Below are positions 42,690 through 51,569 of a DNA stretch of 64,000 nucleotides, in pieces. Positions within the stretch are counted from its first letter, which is position 1. The number at the start of each line of letters is the position of its first letter. The stretch spans positions 1 to 64,000 of the forward strand of contig JBGAGK010000012.1 in the NCBI GenBank assembly GCA_044226785.1, read 5' to 3'. Below the pieces are notes generated by a model. The model did not search any database, was not told the DNA's origin, and saw only the letters and a list, made by a program, of their open reading frames with translations. The translations under genes and the position numbers were made by a program. This stretch comes from TMP-86 sp039807285. GTDB lineage: Bacteria > Pseudomonadota > Gammaproteobacteria > Steroidobacterales > Steroidobacteraceae.

Positions 42690-43382
42690 TCAGCGGGCGC
42701 CGAATATTGCGGAGCCTATGCGCACAATCGTCGCGCCTGCCCGGATGGCGATCTCGAAATCTTCGCTCATGCCCATCGACAGCGTATCCAGGGCAAGGCC
42801 GCTGCCGTTCAGGCGCGCCTGCAACTGCGCCAATTCACGAAAGCGCGACTCCTGCAGTGCGGCATCGGTCATGGGTGGCGGGATGCACATGAGTCCGCGA
42901 AGCCGCAGGCGCGTCAGCCCGGCCACCCGGCTCGCAAGCTCGCATGCCATCGAAGGCGCGACGCCGGACTTGCCAGACTCGGGTACCAGTGCCACCTGGA
43001 TGCACACATTCAGGGGTGGTGCATGGTGCGGACGCTGGTCGGACAGACGTTGGGCGGTTTTCAGGCGGTCGATGGCGTGGACCCAGTCGAAGTGAGTGGC
43101 AATCTCCCGGGTCTTGTTCGACTGCACCGCACCGATGAAATGCCAATGAATTGGCAGGTCTTCGAGCCCGGACATCTTCCCGGTGGCCTCATGCACATAG
43201 TTCTCCCCGAATTCCGTGACGCCGTACACAGCCGCCTCCCGGACCAGTTCGGGAGGCTTGGTCTTGCTCACCGCGACCAGCATGATGCCCGACGGATCGC
43301 GGCCTGCATCCCGGGCGGCACGGTCGATCCGTGCCCTCACAGCCGAGAGACGGGAGGGCAAATTCTGCGGACCAGTTAACAT
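42690..43382 (-). CDS. yggS: YggS-family pyridoxal-phosphate homeostasis protein
   Basis: 230 residues, a PLP-binding alanine racemase-like barrel without racemase activity that controls free PLP. The PLP lysine is in LVAVSKTKPPE. HFIGAVQSNKT, the LSMGMSEDFE loop and the closing IRIGSAIFGAR motif are all present. The order yggS-proC-yggT is conserved. It diverges from pilT across 77 bp, as in Pseudomonas. Confidence 0.95.
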   Translation of the reverse strand: MLTGPQNLPSRLSAVRARIDRAARDAGRDPSGIMLVAVSKTKPPELVREAAVYGVTEFGENYVHEATGKMSGLEDLPIHWHFIGAVQSNKTREIATHFDWVHAIDRLKTAQRLSDQRPHHAPPLNVCIQVALVPESGKSGVAPSMACELASRVAGLTRLRLRGLMCIPPPMTDAALQESRFRELAQLQARLNGSGLALDTLSMGMSEDFEIAIRAGATIVRIGSAIFGAR

Positions 43383-43459
43383 AAAGGCAGCCGATACTCT
43401 CTTATATACTTCGCCGGGATTCTATTACATCGATCCGGCAACTTGATCAGGAGCCTTGA

Positions 43460-44500
43460 ATGGCTGTCGACATTGCACAGCTGCTCACCTTTGCGGTGAA
43501 GAACGGCGCCTCGGACCTCCACCTGTCCGCTGGCGTAGCCCCCATGATCCGCGTCGACGGTGACATGAAGCGGATCAACATGCCGCCGTTGCAGCACAAG
43601 GAAGTGCACAGCATGGTGTATGACATCATGAACGACAAGCAGCGCAAGGCCTATGAAGAGTTCTTCGAGACCGACTTTTCGTTCGAGATCCCGAAACTGG
43701 CGCGCTTTCGTGTCAATGCCTTCAACCAGAACCGCGGCGCCGGGGCGGTCTTCCGGACCATTCCCTCGGTGATCCTCACGCTGGACGATCTCAACGCTCC
43801 CAAGACATTCAAGGACCTGTGCATGCTGCCCCGGGGGCTTGTGCTGGTCACGGGACCCACTGGCTCGGGCAAGTCCACCACGCTGGCAGGCATGGTCAAC
43901 CACTGCAATGACAACCGGCCGGAACACATCATCACCATCGAGGATCCGATCGAATTCGTCCACGAGAGCAAGCGGTGTCTGGTCAATCAGCGGGAAGTGC
44001 ATCGCGATACGCTGGGTTTCAGCGAAGCGCTGCGTTCGGCGCTGCGCGAGGACCCCGATGTGGTGCTGGTCGGCGAAATGCGCGACCTGGAAACCATCCG
44101 CCTGGCACTGACGGCCGCGGAAACCGGGCACCTCGTGTTTGGCACCCTGCACACCAGTTCGGCCGCCAAGACCATCGACCGGATCGTCGATGTATTCCCG
44201 GCGGCCGAAAAGGAAATGGTGCGCGCCATGCTCTCGGAGAGCCTGCGTGCAGTCATCTCCCAGACCCTGCTCAAGAAGGTCGGCGGCGGGCGGATCGCGG
44301 CGCACGAGATCATGATCGGTACGCCTGCCATCCGGAACCTCATCCGCGAGGGCAAGATCGCCCAGATGTATTCGGCCATCCAGACTGGCCAGGCCCATGG
44401 CATGCAGACCCTTGACCAGTGTCTGCAGGAGCTGGTGCAGAAGGGCATGGTCAGTCGCGAGGAAGCGCGCTACAAGGCGCAGAACAAGGACAGCGTCTGA
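43460..44500 (+). CDS. pilT: Twitching motility retraction ATPase PilT
   Basis: Hexameric ATPase that depolymerises the type IV pilus at the inner membrane. 346 residues. Walker A GPTGSGKST is at 132-140, with the Asp box TIEDPIEFVH, Walker B (VLVGEMRDLET) and the His box HLVFGTLHTSSAAKTI. The PilT-specific AIRNLIREG is at 290-298, which is required for retraction in other species. The start MAVDIAQLLTFAVKNGASDLH is typical. ATG 43460 follows CAGGAGCC. The promoter lies in the 77-bp spacer shared with yggS. Confidence 0.97.
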   Translation: MAVDIAQLLTFAVKNGASDLHLSAGVAPMIRVDGDMKRINMPPLQHKEVHSMVYDIMNDKQRKAYEEFFETDFSFEIPKLARFRVNAFNQNRGAGAVFRTIPSVILTLDDLNAPKTFKDLCMLPRGLVLVTGPTGSGKSTTLAGMVNHCNDNRPEHIITIEDPIEFVHESKRCLVNQREVHRDTLGFSEALRSALREDPDVVLVGEMRDLETIRLALTAAETGHLVFGTLHTSSAAKTIDRIVDVFPAAEKEMVRAMLSESLRAVISQTLLKKVGGGRIAAHEIMIGTPAIRNLIREGKIAQMYSAIQTGQAHGMQTLDQCLQELVQKGMVSREEARYKAQNKDSV

Positions 44501-44545
44501 AAGTGCAAAGACCAGCCCCTGGCGTTCAATTCGAGGGAAACGTGT

Positions 44546-45703
44546 ATGGAGCGTGACCAGGCCATCAAACTGATGCAGGACCTGCTGCGTCGCATGGTCG
44601 AGAAGAAGGGTTCCGACCTGTTCGTCACCGCGGGTTTCCCTCCCGCCATCAAGATCGATGGCGAGATCCGCCCGCAGTCGGACCGGGGTTTGACCGCCGA
44701 GCAGGCGGGAAGCCTGGTCCGCGCGATCATGAACGACCGGCAGACCAAGGAATTCGACGCGACCAAGGAATGCAACTTCGCCATTTCGCCGCCGGGCATC
44801 GGCCGGTTCCGGGTCAGCTCGTTCATCCAGCAGGGGCAGATCGGCGCGGTGATCCGCGCCATCAATGCCAAGATCCCGACCTTCGATGAACTGGAACTGC
44901 CACCCATCCTCAAGGACGTAGTGCTGGCCAAACGGGGTTTCGTCATCATCGTCGGCGGCACCGGCTCGGGCAAATCGACCACGCTGGCCGCCATGGTCGG
45001 CTATCGAAATGAGAAGACCCGCGGCCACATCGTGACCATCGAAGACCCGGTTGAATACGTGCACAGCCACAAGGGTTGCGTGGTCACGCACCGCGAGGTC
45101 GGGGTGGACTGCGACAGCTGGCACGTGGCGCTGAAGAACACCCTTCGCCAGGCGCCCGATGTCATCCTCATCGGCGAGATCCGCGACCGGGAGACCATGG
45201 AATACGGCATCCAGTTCGCAGAGACGGGGCATCTGGTGCTGGCAACCCTGCATGCCAACAGCTCCAACCAGGCCCTGGACCGCATCATCAACTTCTTCCC
45301 GGAGGAACGTCGCGAACAGCTCCTGATGGACCTCAGCCTGAACATCCGCGCATTGATCTCGCAGCGGCTCGTTCCCCGTGAATCCGGCGCAGGCAGGATC
45401 GCGGCGATGGAAATCATGCTGCATTCACCCCTGATTGCGGACCTCATATTCAAGGGCGAAGTGACCAAGATCAAGGATGTCATGTCCCGGTCCAACCGGC
45501 TCGGCATGAAGACCTTCGACCAGGCACTGTTCGAACTGTACGAATCGGGAACCATTTCCTACGAGGATGCGTTGCGCAATGCGGACTCGAAGAACGAGCT
45601 GAGGCTGCGGGTAAAGCTGGAAAGCAAACGCGAAATGAAGAACCCCGACGACGGCGGACAGACGCTGGAAGTTCTCGAGGAAGAGGAAGGCAAGGTCTTC
45701 TGA
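44546..45703 (+). CDS. pilU: PilT/PilU-family retraction ATPase PilU
   Basis: A 385-residue PilT paralogue that assists PilT in retraction. Walker A GGTGSGKST, Asp box TIEDPVEYVH, Walker B VILIGEIRDRET and HLVLATLHANSSNQAL are intact. At the place of PilT's AIRNLIREGK it reads SPLIADLIFKGEV, the PilU-type variant. The C-terminal tail is acidic (EVLEEEEGKVF). A GAGGGAAA ribosome site precedes ATG 44546. The pilT-pilU order matches Pseudomonas. A third paralogue follows 10 nt later. Confidence 0.94.
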   Translation: MERDQAIKLMQDLLRRMVEKKGSDLFVTAGFPPAIKIDGEIRPQSDRGLTAEQAGSLVRAIMNDRQTKEFDATKECNFAISPPGIGRFRVSSFIQQGQIGAVIRAINAKIPTFDELELPPILKDVVLAKRGFVIIVGGTGSGKSTTLAAMVGYRNEKTRGHIVTIEDPVEYVHSHKGCVVTHREVGVDCDSWHVALKNTLRQAPDVILIGEIRDRETMEYGIQFAETGHLVLATLHANSSNQALDRIINFFPEERREQLLMDLSLNIRALISQRLVPRESGAGRIAAMEIMLHSPLIADLIFKGEVTKIKDVMSRSNRLGMKTFDQALFELYESGTISYEDALRNADSKNELRLRVKLESKREMKNPDDGGQTLEVLEEEEGKVF

Positions 45704-45713
45704 TCGGCTTTTC

Positions 45714-46796
45714 ATGTCAGCAGACACTCCAGCGCAGTCCCTGAATACCAAGCCGCTTTTCCGCCTGATGGTGGAGAAGAAGGCCTCCGACCTGTTTTTT
45801 ACCTGCAATGCGCCGGTGAAGATCAAGATCGAAGGCAAGATCTTTCCGGTCAACAAGCAGATCCTCTCCCCCGAGACGGTCCGGCAGGCCGCCCTCGGGC
45901 TGATGACCCAGGAGCAGATCGAGCACTTCAACGAGGAACTGGAGATCGACTTCGCCATATCGGAGTCGGGGCTGGGCCGCTTTCGCGTCAATGTGTTCTA
46001 CCAGCGTGGCTACCCGGCCATGGTACTGCGCTATATCACCGCAGAGATGCCGCGGCTCGATGACCTGGGCATGCCGGAGATCTTCAAGGAACTGGCCATG
46101 CTCAAGCGCGGCCTGGTCCTCATGGTGGGTGCGACCGGTTCGGGCAAGTCCACCACTCTGGCGGCCATGGTCAACCATCGCAATGAGACCAGTTCCGACC
46201 ACATCCTGACCATCGAGGATCCGATCGAATTCCTGCATTCGAACCGCAAGTCCATCGTCAACCAGCGTGAAGTCGGTCTGGATACCAAGTCGTTCGCCCG
46301 CGCGTTGCGCAGTGCGGTCCGCGCCGCGCCGGACGTGATCCTCGTGGGCGAGATCCGTGACCGTGAAACCATGGAAGCGGCGATCGCGCTGGCCGGTACC
46401 GGCCATCTCTGCATCGCTTCGCTCCATGCGAACAACTGCGCAGAGACCCTCGACCGGATCATCAACATGTTTCCCCGGGACCAGCACAACCAGATCTTTC
46501 TGGACCTGTCGCAGTACCTGCGGGCGATCCTGTCCCAGCGCCTGGTCATGGCCAGGACCGGCAAGCGCGTGGCTGCCTGCGAGGTCATGATGAACACGCC
46601 GCACGTGTCCGAACTGATCAAGAAGGGGGACGTCATCGGCGTCAAGGAAGCCATCCGCACCGGCACCGAACGTGGCATGCTGAGTTTCGACGTGGCCCTG
46701 TACAACCTGGTGCGCGAGGACAAGATCGACCTCGAGGAGGCACTGAACAGTGCCGACTCGCGCACCAACCTGGAAACCAGGATCAACTTCGGCTGA
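45714..46796 (+). CDS. Third PilT/PilU-type ATPase
   Basis: A 360-residue further member of the family, directly downstream of pilU. Walker A GATGSGKST, TIEDPIEFLH, VILVGEIRDRET and HLCIASLHANNCAETL are intact, so ATPase activity is likely. At the AIRNLIREG position it reads TPHVSELIKKGDV, again PilU-like. It differs from the pilU copy throughout, so it is an old duplication rather than an assembly repeat. It may form a mixed retraction motor or act on a subset of pili. Its 3' end overlaps convergent pyrK by 14 bp. Confidence 0.93.
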   Translation: MSADTPAQSLNTKPLFRLMVEKKASDLFFTCNAPVKIKIEGKIFPVNKQILSPETVRQAALGLMTQEQIEHFNEELEIDFAISESGLGRFRVNVFYQRGYPAMVLRYITAEMPRLDDLGMPEIFKELAMLKRGLVLMVGATGSGKSTTLAAMVNHRNETSSDHILTIEDPIEFLHSNRKSIVNQREVGLDTKSFARALRSAVRAAPDVILVGEIRDRETMEAAIALAGTGHLCIASLHANNCAETLDRIINMFPRDQHNQIFLDLSQYLRAILSQRLVMARTGKRVAACEVMMNTPHVSELIKKGDVIGVKEAIRTGTERGMLSFDVALYNLVREDKIDLEEALNSADSRTNLETRINFG

Positions 46797-47718
46797 CCGC
46801 GCCCGCTGTTGTGACAGAGCCGTTGCTACCGGCGGCAAACACCTGTGAGGCCTCGAATACCGGCCCGTCGACGCAGACCCGTTTCATCGCGATGCCGGAA
46901 GGGCCCTCGACCCTGACGGCACATCCGGCGCAGCCACCGACTGCGCAGGCCATGAATTCCTCAAGACACAGCTGGGCCGGCAGGTCGAAACGCCGTGCAA
47001 GGCGGGCCACCGCCATCAGCATGACCGTCGGGCCACAGGCGAACAGCTCCACGTTCCCGCGAGCGGTCGGATCCAGGGCCTGCAGATAGTGCCCGGCGAG
47101 ATCGGTGACATAGCCCTCGAAACACCCTGGAAAGCCGGCGAGGCTGGCCAGCCGGCAGGGTACGCCATGATCTTCGAGCATGGGCAATGTGGCGATGGCA
47201 CCCACCGGCATGCCAGGCACGACCAGTTTCGAAGGCCGCACGGGAAAGGGAAACGCAAGTTCCGATCCGAAAAATGCGATTGACCGGTAGTCCATGTCTG
47301 CGCGCAGCCGATCCGCCAGGAAGATCAGCGGTGGAATGCCGACGCCGCCCCCGATGAGCAGGGCATGGCGACGTCGGGCATGCAGCGCAAAGCCGTTGCC
47401 GATCGGGCCCAGCACGCTCAGGGTCTGCCCCGCGCGGCACTGCGCCAGTTGCGCCAGTCCCTGTCCCTGCACCTTGTAGAGGATGTCCAGCGTGCCGCGT
47501 TCGACATCGACGCGCATGATGGACAGCGGGCGGCGCATCGGCAGCGATTCGCTGCAGCGTACATGCACGAAGCTTCCGGGTACCGCTGCTGACGCACATC
47601 GCGGGGATCGCATGCGCAGGATGTGCTGGTTTCCCGGAAACTGTCTCTGATCCAGGACTTCCGCCCGATCGTCGAGGAAGATGGTGCCGCGATGCGGTCG
47701 CGCCGGAGCAATACTCAC
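46783..47718 (-). CDS. Dihydroorotate dehydrogenase electron-transfer subunit-like protein (PyrK family)
   Basis: A 311-residue ferredoxin-reductase-type flavoprotein. The FAD-binding motif is RRPLSIMRVD, followed by VLGPIGNGF and the NAD site LIGGGVGIPPL. The C-terminal 2Fe-2S cluster cysteines lie in CLEEFMACAVGGCAGCAV and a later CVDGPVF. PyrK feeds electrons from type 1B dihydroorotate dehydrogenase to NAD+, but no pyrD is in the window, and most gammaproteobacteria use the quinone-linked enzyme. The start is GTG 47718, overlapping the pyrB stop, so the two products are coupled and a pyrimidine role is likely. Confidence 0.85.
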   Translation of the reverse strand: MSIAPARPHRGTIFLDDRAEVLDQRQFPGNQHILRMRSPRCASAAVPGSFVHVRCSESLPMRRPLSIMRVDVERGTLDILYKVQGQGLAQLAQCRAGQTLSVLGPIGNGFALHARRRHALLIGGGVGIPPLIFLADRLRADMDYRSIAFFGSELAFPFPVRPSKLVVPGMPVGAIATLPMLEDHGVPCRLASLAGFPGCFEGYVTDLAGHYLQALDPTARGNVELFACGPTVMLMAVARLARRFDLPAQLCLEEFMACAVGGCAGCAVRVEGPSGIAMKRVCVDGPVFEASQVFAAGSNGSVTTAGAVSRS

Positions 47719-48683
47719 AGGGGCTTTCGCCGCCGCGTCAGGGTAGCTGCGATCATCGCCAGTATGGCCATGCGAACGGCCACTCCGGCGTTGACCTGCT
47801 CCCGGATCACGGAATGAGGCCCATCCGCCACTTCCGTGGCGATCTCGACGCCACGGTTCATGGGCCCCGGGTGCATGACCATGACATCCGGAGCGGCGAG
47901 CGCGAGGCGTGCCGGGGTGAGGCCGTATTGATGAAAGTACCGGGTGTCGTCAAGGTCCGCCGCCCGTTCCATGCGTTCCTTCTGGATGCGCAGCATCATG
48001 ATCACGTCGGCGTTGGCTATCCCGTCCTCGACATGCACGAAGCGCTGCGCCCCGGCGAATTCGTCCTCTTCAGGCAGGAGTGGTGCCGGACCGACCAGGC
48101 GGATTTCCGGGGTGCCGAGGGTGAGGAGGGCACGTGCCGATGAACGGGCGACGCGTGAGTGGCGGATGTCGCCGACGATGGCGACCTTGAGGCCGGCAAA
48201 ACGGCGCTTGTGCGTCCGGATGGTCAGGGCATCCAGCAGACCTTGCGTGGGATGTGACCGGTGTGCCTCACCGGCGCTGACCACGGCCACGTGCTCGGCG
48301 ACATGATCGATCAGGAATTCGGGGAGCCCGGCCTCCGAATCCCGGATCACGAACACGTCGGTGTTCATCGCCTCCAGTGTGTAGATCGTGTCCAGCATGG
48401 ACTCACCCTTCACACGCGAACTGGACTGGGTCTCCAGATTGACGACGTGTGCGCCGAGTCTGCGGGCAGCCAGGTCGAAGGAGGCGCGAGTGCGGGTGCT
48501 GGGCTCGAAGAACAGGTTGGCGATCGTCATGCCGGCAAGCTCCCGGCCCTCGAATGCGCTTTGCCCCGGGAATCGCCGGTAGGTCCCGGCGCGGTCCAGG
48601 ATGGCGGTGATCACGTCGCGGTTCAGCCCGTCCAGCGTGATCAGGTGGCGAAGCCCGCCGTACTCATCCAGTTGTGAACGCAT
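47715..48683 (-). CDS. pyrB: Aspartate carbamoyltransferase catalytic subunit
   Basis: Condenses carbamoyl phosphate and aspartate in pyrimidine synthesis. 322 residues. The carbamoyl-phosphate loop NLFFEPSTRTRASFD, the QSSSRVKGES mobile loop, HPTQGLLDALTI, VGDIRHSRVARS and MHPGPMNRGVEI are all present. The length and motifs match the Pseudomonas-type class, which there works with an inactive dihydroorotase. No pyrC is adjacent; a PyrK-like gene follows instead. It overlaps ruvX upstream by 20 bp. Confidence 0.95.
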   Translation of the reverse strand: MRSQLDEYGGLRHLITLDGLNRDVITAILDRAGTYRRFPGQSAFEGRELAGMTIANLFFEPSTRTRASFDLAARRLGAHVVNLETQSSSRVKGESMLDTIYTLEAMNTDVFVIRDSEAGLPEFLIDHVAEHVAVVSAGEAHRSHPTQGLLDALTIRTHKRRFAGLKVAIVGDIRHSRVARSSARALLTLGTPEIRLVGPAPLLPEEDEFAGAQRFVHVEDGIANADVIMMLRIQKERMERAADLDDTRYFHQYGLTPARLALAAPDVMVMHPGPMNRGVEIATEVADGPHSVIREQVNAGVAVRMAILAMIAATLTRRRKPL

Positions 48684-49134
48684 CCAGCCATCTCTCCAGG
48701 ATCACGACAGCCGCCCCGGCGTCGATGTCCACCTTGTCCACCCTGTGCCGGCGACTGCCGGTGGCGCGGGCCTGCGTGAGCCGTTCCTGCGCATCGAGCG
48801 AGGAGTAACGTTCATCGACGAACTCGACCTGCAGGGGGAAACGCCGGGTCAGTGCGAGCGCAAATTCACGCGCTTCATCTGCCATGGGGCCCTCGGAACC
48901 ATCGGCATTATAGGGCAGGCCAACCACGATGAGTGCGGGTTGCCAGAGTGCGAGCAGGCGGCCGATGGCACCCCAGTCCGGTTCCCGGGGGCCATTGTCC
49001 ACGGTTGCCAGTGGCGACGCACGCCGGGTCAGCGTGTCGCCGCGGGCTGCACCGATGCGCCGCCGCCCGTAGTCGAAACCGATGACGATGAGGGGTCGCC
49101 CCGACGCAGGATGGTCGGTGGCGGTTTCAGGCAT
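48664..49134 (-). CDS. ruvX: YqgF/RuvX putative pre-16S rRNA nuclease
   Basis: A 156-residue RNase H-fold nuclease implicated in 16S rRNA 5' maturation. It has the first strand IGFDYGRRRIGAARGD, the family's GFDxGxxRIG motif, with IVVGLPYNADGSEGP and VEFVDERYSSLDAQERL; catalytic acids are present. ATG 49134 overlaps the end of yqgE by 8 nt; TTG 49152 is a possible earlier start. The yqgE-ruvX-pyrB order is common in gammaproteobacteria, though Pseudomonas has pyrR between the last two. Confidence 0.93.
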   Translation of the reverse strand: MPETATDHPASGRPLIVIGFDYGRRRIGAARGDTLTRRASPLATVDNGPREPDWGAIGRLLALWQPALIVVGLPYNADGSEGPMADEAREFALALTRRFPLQVEFVDERYSSLDAQERLTQARATGSRRHRVDKVDIDAGAAVVILERWLDAFTTG

Positions 49135-49690
49135 TGCCACTGACGGAAGCAAGGCGTGCCAGGTCCACGCCCAGCAACCTTGCAGCTGCCGCCCAGCGTT
49201 CTTCGAAGGGCAGTTCGAACACGATGCGAAGGTCGACGGGCGCGGTCAGCCACGCATTGGCCCGGATCTCGTCTTCCAGTTGCCCGCCCTCCCAGCCTGC
49301 ATAGCCCAATACCACGAATGCGGGGCTGGGTCCGTCACCATGCGCAATGGCGCTGAGTATGTCGCGTGAGGTGGTGACATGGATGCTGTCCGAGACCTTC
49401 AGGGTCGAATCCCACTCGCCTGAAGCCCGGTGCACCACGAACCCACGGTCCGTGTGCATGGGTCCGCCTCGCAGGACCGCTTCTTCGGCAAGCGGGCCTT
49501 CCGGGATCCTGATATCCAGTTGCTGGAATACCTCGCCCAACCGCATGGTCAGCGGCCGGTTCAATACAAGTGCCAACGCGCCACGCTCGCTGTGTTCGCA
49601 GACATAGGCCACGGTCTGGCTGAAATTGGGATCACCGAGCGAGGGCATGGCGATGAGCAGCTGGTTGGTCAGGTCCAGGGCGTTGCTCAT
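49127..49690 (-). CDS. YqgE/AlgH-family protein
   Basis: A 187-residue protein of the YqgE/AlgH (UPF0301) family; biochemical function unknown, with AlgH affecting alginate and redox-linked traits in Pseudomonas. Conserved blocks are LLIAMPSLGDPNFSQTVAYV, ALALVLNRPL, VLRGGPMHTDRGFVVH and VVLGYAGWEGGQLEDEI. ATG 49690 overlaps the tonB stop by ATGA, so upstream in-frame ATG 49765 is unlikely. Confidence 0.94.
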   Translation of the reverse strand: MSNALDLTNQLLIAMPSLGDPNFSQTVAYVCEHSERGALALVLNRPLTMRLGEVFQQLDIRIPEGPLAEEAVLRGGPMHTDRGFVVHRASGEWDSTLKVSDSIHVTTSRDILSAIAHGDGPSPAFVVLGYAGWEGGQLEDEIRANAWLTAPVDLRIVFELPFEERWAAAARLLGVDLARLASVSGNA

Positions 49691-50619
49691 GGCCTGGCCC
49701 CCGCCGGCTGGTCGGTGGTGGCAATCATGCTGGAACCTTGCGCCACCCCCTTGAGGAACTGCCATTCATAGGCAAAGCGGATCTGGTCGTGGGCCTGGCT
49801 CAGCTTCTTCGGGAAGGCGTCGAACGGGGCTGCCATTTTCAGGATGCTCAATGCAGCCTGGTCGAGTTCGGGGAAGCCGCTGGAACGGCGTATGGCTGCA
49901 TAAGCCAGCTTGCCGCTGGCTGCGATGGCCACTTCCACCACGGGTGTGCCTGACAATTCCTGACGGTGAGCGACGGTGGGGAAGTTCAGCGTGCCCACGG
50001 TTTCGACCCTGCGGCGCCAGGCATCCAGGTACGGGGCGATGTCGGATTCCCGGGTATCGGCCGTGATCCACAATTCACCGCGGGTCTGACCGCGCAGCCG
50101 AAGGGCATCGTCATCGGAATTGGGCTCGATGCCCAGATTGGGTTTGTCCTGCAGCAGTTCCGGAAGCCGGGCGGCCTGGTCGGGCTGCCGGGGTTGTGCG
50201 AAATACAGAATCCGGGCGCTGGAGCCGGTGCTGGCCAGCATCCGGGGCGCGCCTCCATTGGAGCCTGGCATTGCCGGTGTGGATCCGCCAGCCCCGTCAA
50301 TCCCGAGAGTCTCGCCGCGGACCCGTGAAGACCGGGGGATGCTGGTACGCTCTCTTTGTGTGTTGCCCGACCCATGCTGGTTGCGCTGGGCGAGATAGTG
50401 CGCGCGGCGGTTCTCCGGGAGTCGCGGTGCGAGGTCGCTGACCAGGGTGACCTCGAGGCTGGGGGCCTCCGGCATTGCAGGCCGCCTCGGCAGGCTGAAC
50501 GAGACGCCCAGAATGACGATGCCGTGAACGAGCAACGCGAGGAAGGCCGTGGTCAACATCCGGTCATTCACGGGCGGCAGTCGCCGCGCGAAGGTTTCCG
50601 GTATGGCGTCCTCGCTCAC
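49687..50619 (-). CDS. tonB: Energy transducer TonB
   Basis: A 310-residue inner-membrane protein. One transmembrane helix (AFLALLVHGIVILGV, about residues 25-40) is followed by a long periplasmic linker, here less proline-rich than usual but Ser/Gly/Arg-rich, and the C-terminal TonB fold (GTPVVEVAIAASGKLAYAAI, SGFPELDQAALSILKMA). It transmits proton-motive energy to outer-membrane receptors such as the one at 1580. It corresponds by position to tonB3 of Pseudomonas aeruginosa, which is needed for pilus assembly, and it stands next to pil genes. It overlaps both neighbours by ATGA. Confidence 0.9.
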   Translation of the reverse strand: MSEDAIPETFARRLPPVNDRMLTTAFLALLVHGIVILGVSFSLPRRPAMPEAPSLEVTLVSDLAPRLPENRRAHYLAQRNQHGSGNTQRERTSIPRSSRVRGETLGIDGAGGSTPAMPGSNGGAPRMLASTGSSARILYFAQPRQPDQAARLPELLQDKPNLGIEPNSDDDALRLRGQTRGELWITADTRESDIAPYLDAWRRRVETVGTLNFPTVAHRQELSGTPVVEVAIAASGKLAYAAIRRSSGFPELDQAALSILKMAAPFDAFPKKLSQAHDQIRFAYEWQFLKGVAQGSSMIATTDQPAGARP

Positions 50620-51569
50620 AACCGCCGCGCGATGGCGTCCATCAGATCACCGCCGATGGAAAGACCATGCTTCCTGTCCAGTTCGCGGATCCCTGTGGGG
50701 CTGGTGACATTGATTTCGGTGACGTATTCGCCGATGACGTCCAGGCCCACGAACAGCATCCCCTGCTCCCGCATGACCGGGCCGATCTGCGAACAGAGCC
50801 AGCGATCCCGTTCATTCAGCGGTCGCGACTGGGCACTGGCACCGGCGGCCAGGTTTCCACGGTGATCGCTGGCTTGCGGCATGCGCTGAAGGGCAAAGGG
50901 AACGGGTTCACCATCCACCAGGATCACCCGGCAGTCGCCCTGCGTGACGATTTCCGGCAGGTAGCGCTGCACGATGGCATATCGCTGACCATAGCCGGTC
51001 AGGGTCTCGAACACCACGTTGCGATTCTTGTCCGATTGCTCCAGTACGAAAATGGATTTCCCGCCCATGCCTTCCAGCGGCTTGCACACGGCCTTGCCGT
51101 GCTCGCGCAGGAAAGCGGCCATGTCGTCCATGTCTCGGGTGATCAGGGTGGGTGCACAACATTGGGGGAACCAGGCCGTGTATACCTTTTCGTTCATGTC
51201 ACGCAGCCCACCGGGGCGGTTCACGACCAGGGCACCCTGGATCTGTGCGCGTTCCAGGATGTAGGTGGAATAGATGTATTCGGTGTCGAAGGGCGGGTCC
51301 TTGCGCATCAACACCACATCACCGGGACCCAGCCGGACGGTCTGTCCGGGCGAATGTTCGAACCAGCGGACCGGATCGTCGAACACGGCCAGATCCGCGG
51401 TCTTGGCAAAAGCCTCTCCGTCACGCAGAAACAGCCCGGAAAGCTCAGAGTAGCGGATTTTCCACCCGCGTGCCTGGGCTGCAAGCAGCATGGCCAGTGT
51501 GGAGTCCTTCGCTGGCTTGATGTGCCCGATGGGGTCCATGACGACGATCAGACTGCGAGGTGCGGCCAT
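50616..51569 (-). CDS. gshB: Glutathione synthetase
   Basis: Joins gamma-glutamylcysteine and glycine with ATP. 317 residues from ATG 51569, starting MAAPRSLIVVMDPIGHIKPAKDS, which matches the family. The ATP-grasp fold is seen in KPLEGMGGKSIFVL, VQRYLPEI and FVGLDVIGEYVTEINVTSPTG (metal ligands). Upstream in-frame starts would add 54 atypical residues. TAGACT ends 8 nt before the ATG, without a ribosome site. It is the first gene of the gshB-tonB-yqgE-ruvX-pyrB-pyrK chain in which every junction overlaps. Confidence 0.95.
   Translation of the reverse strand: MAAPRSLIVVMDPIGHIKPAKDSTLAMLLAAQARGWKIRYSELSGLFLRDGEAFAKTADLAVFDDPVRWFEHSPGQTVRLGPGDVVLMRKDPPFDTEYIYSTYILERAQIQGALVVNRPGGLRDMNEKVYTAWFPQCCAPTLITRDMDDMAAFLREHGKAVCKPLEGMGGKSIFVLEQSDKNRNVVFETLTGYGQRYAIVQRYLPEIVTQGDCRVILVDGEPVPFALQRMPQASDHRGNLAAGASAQSRPLNERDRWLCSQIGPVMREQGMLFVGLDVIGEYVTEINVTSPTGIRELDRKHGLSIGGDLMDAIARRL

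Noticed and set aside
43376..45424. 682-codon minus-strand frame opposite pilT and pilU
   Set aside because: It is an antisense shadow spanning two well-defined plus-strand genes and their spacer.
43460..46796. Assembly duplication creating three pilT-like copies
   Set aside because: The three genes differ throughout in sequence, length and spacer, so they are true paralogues.
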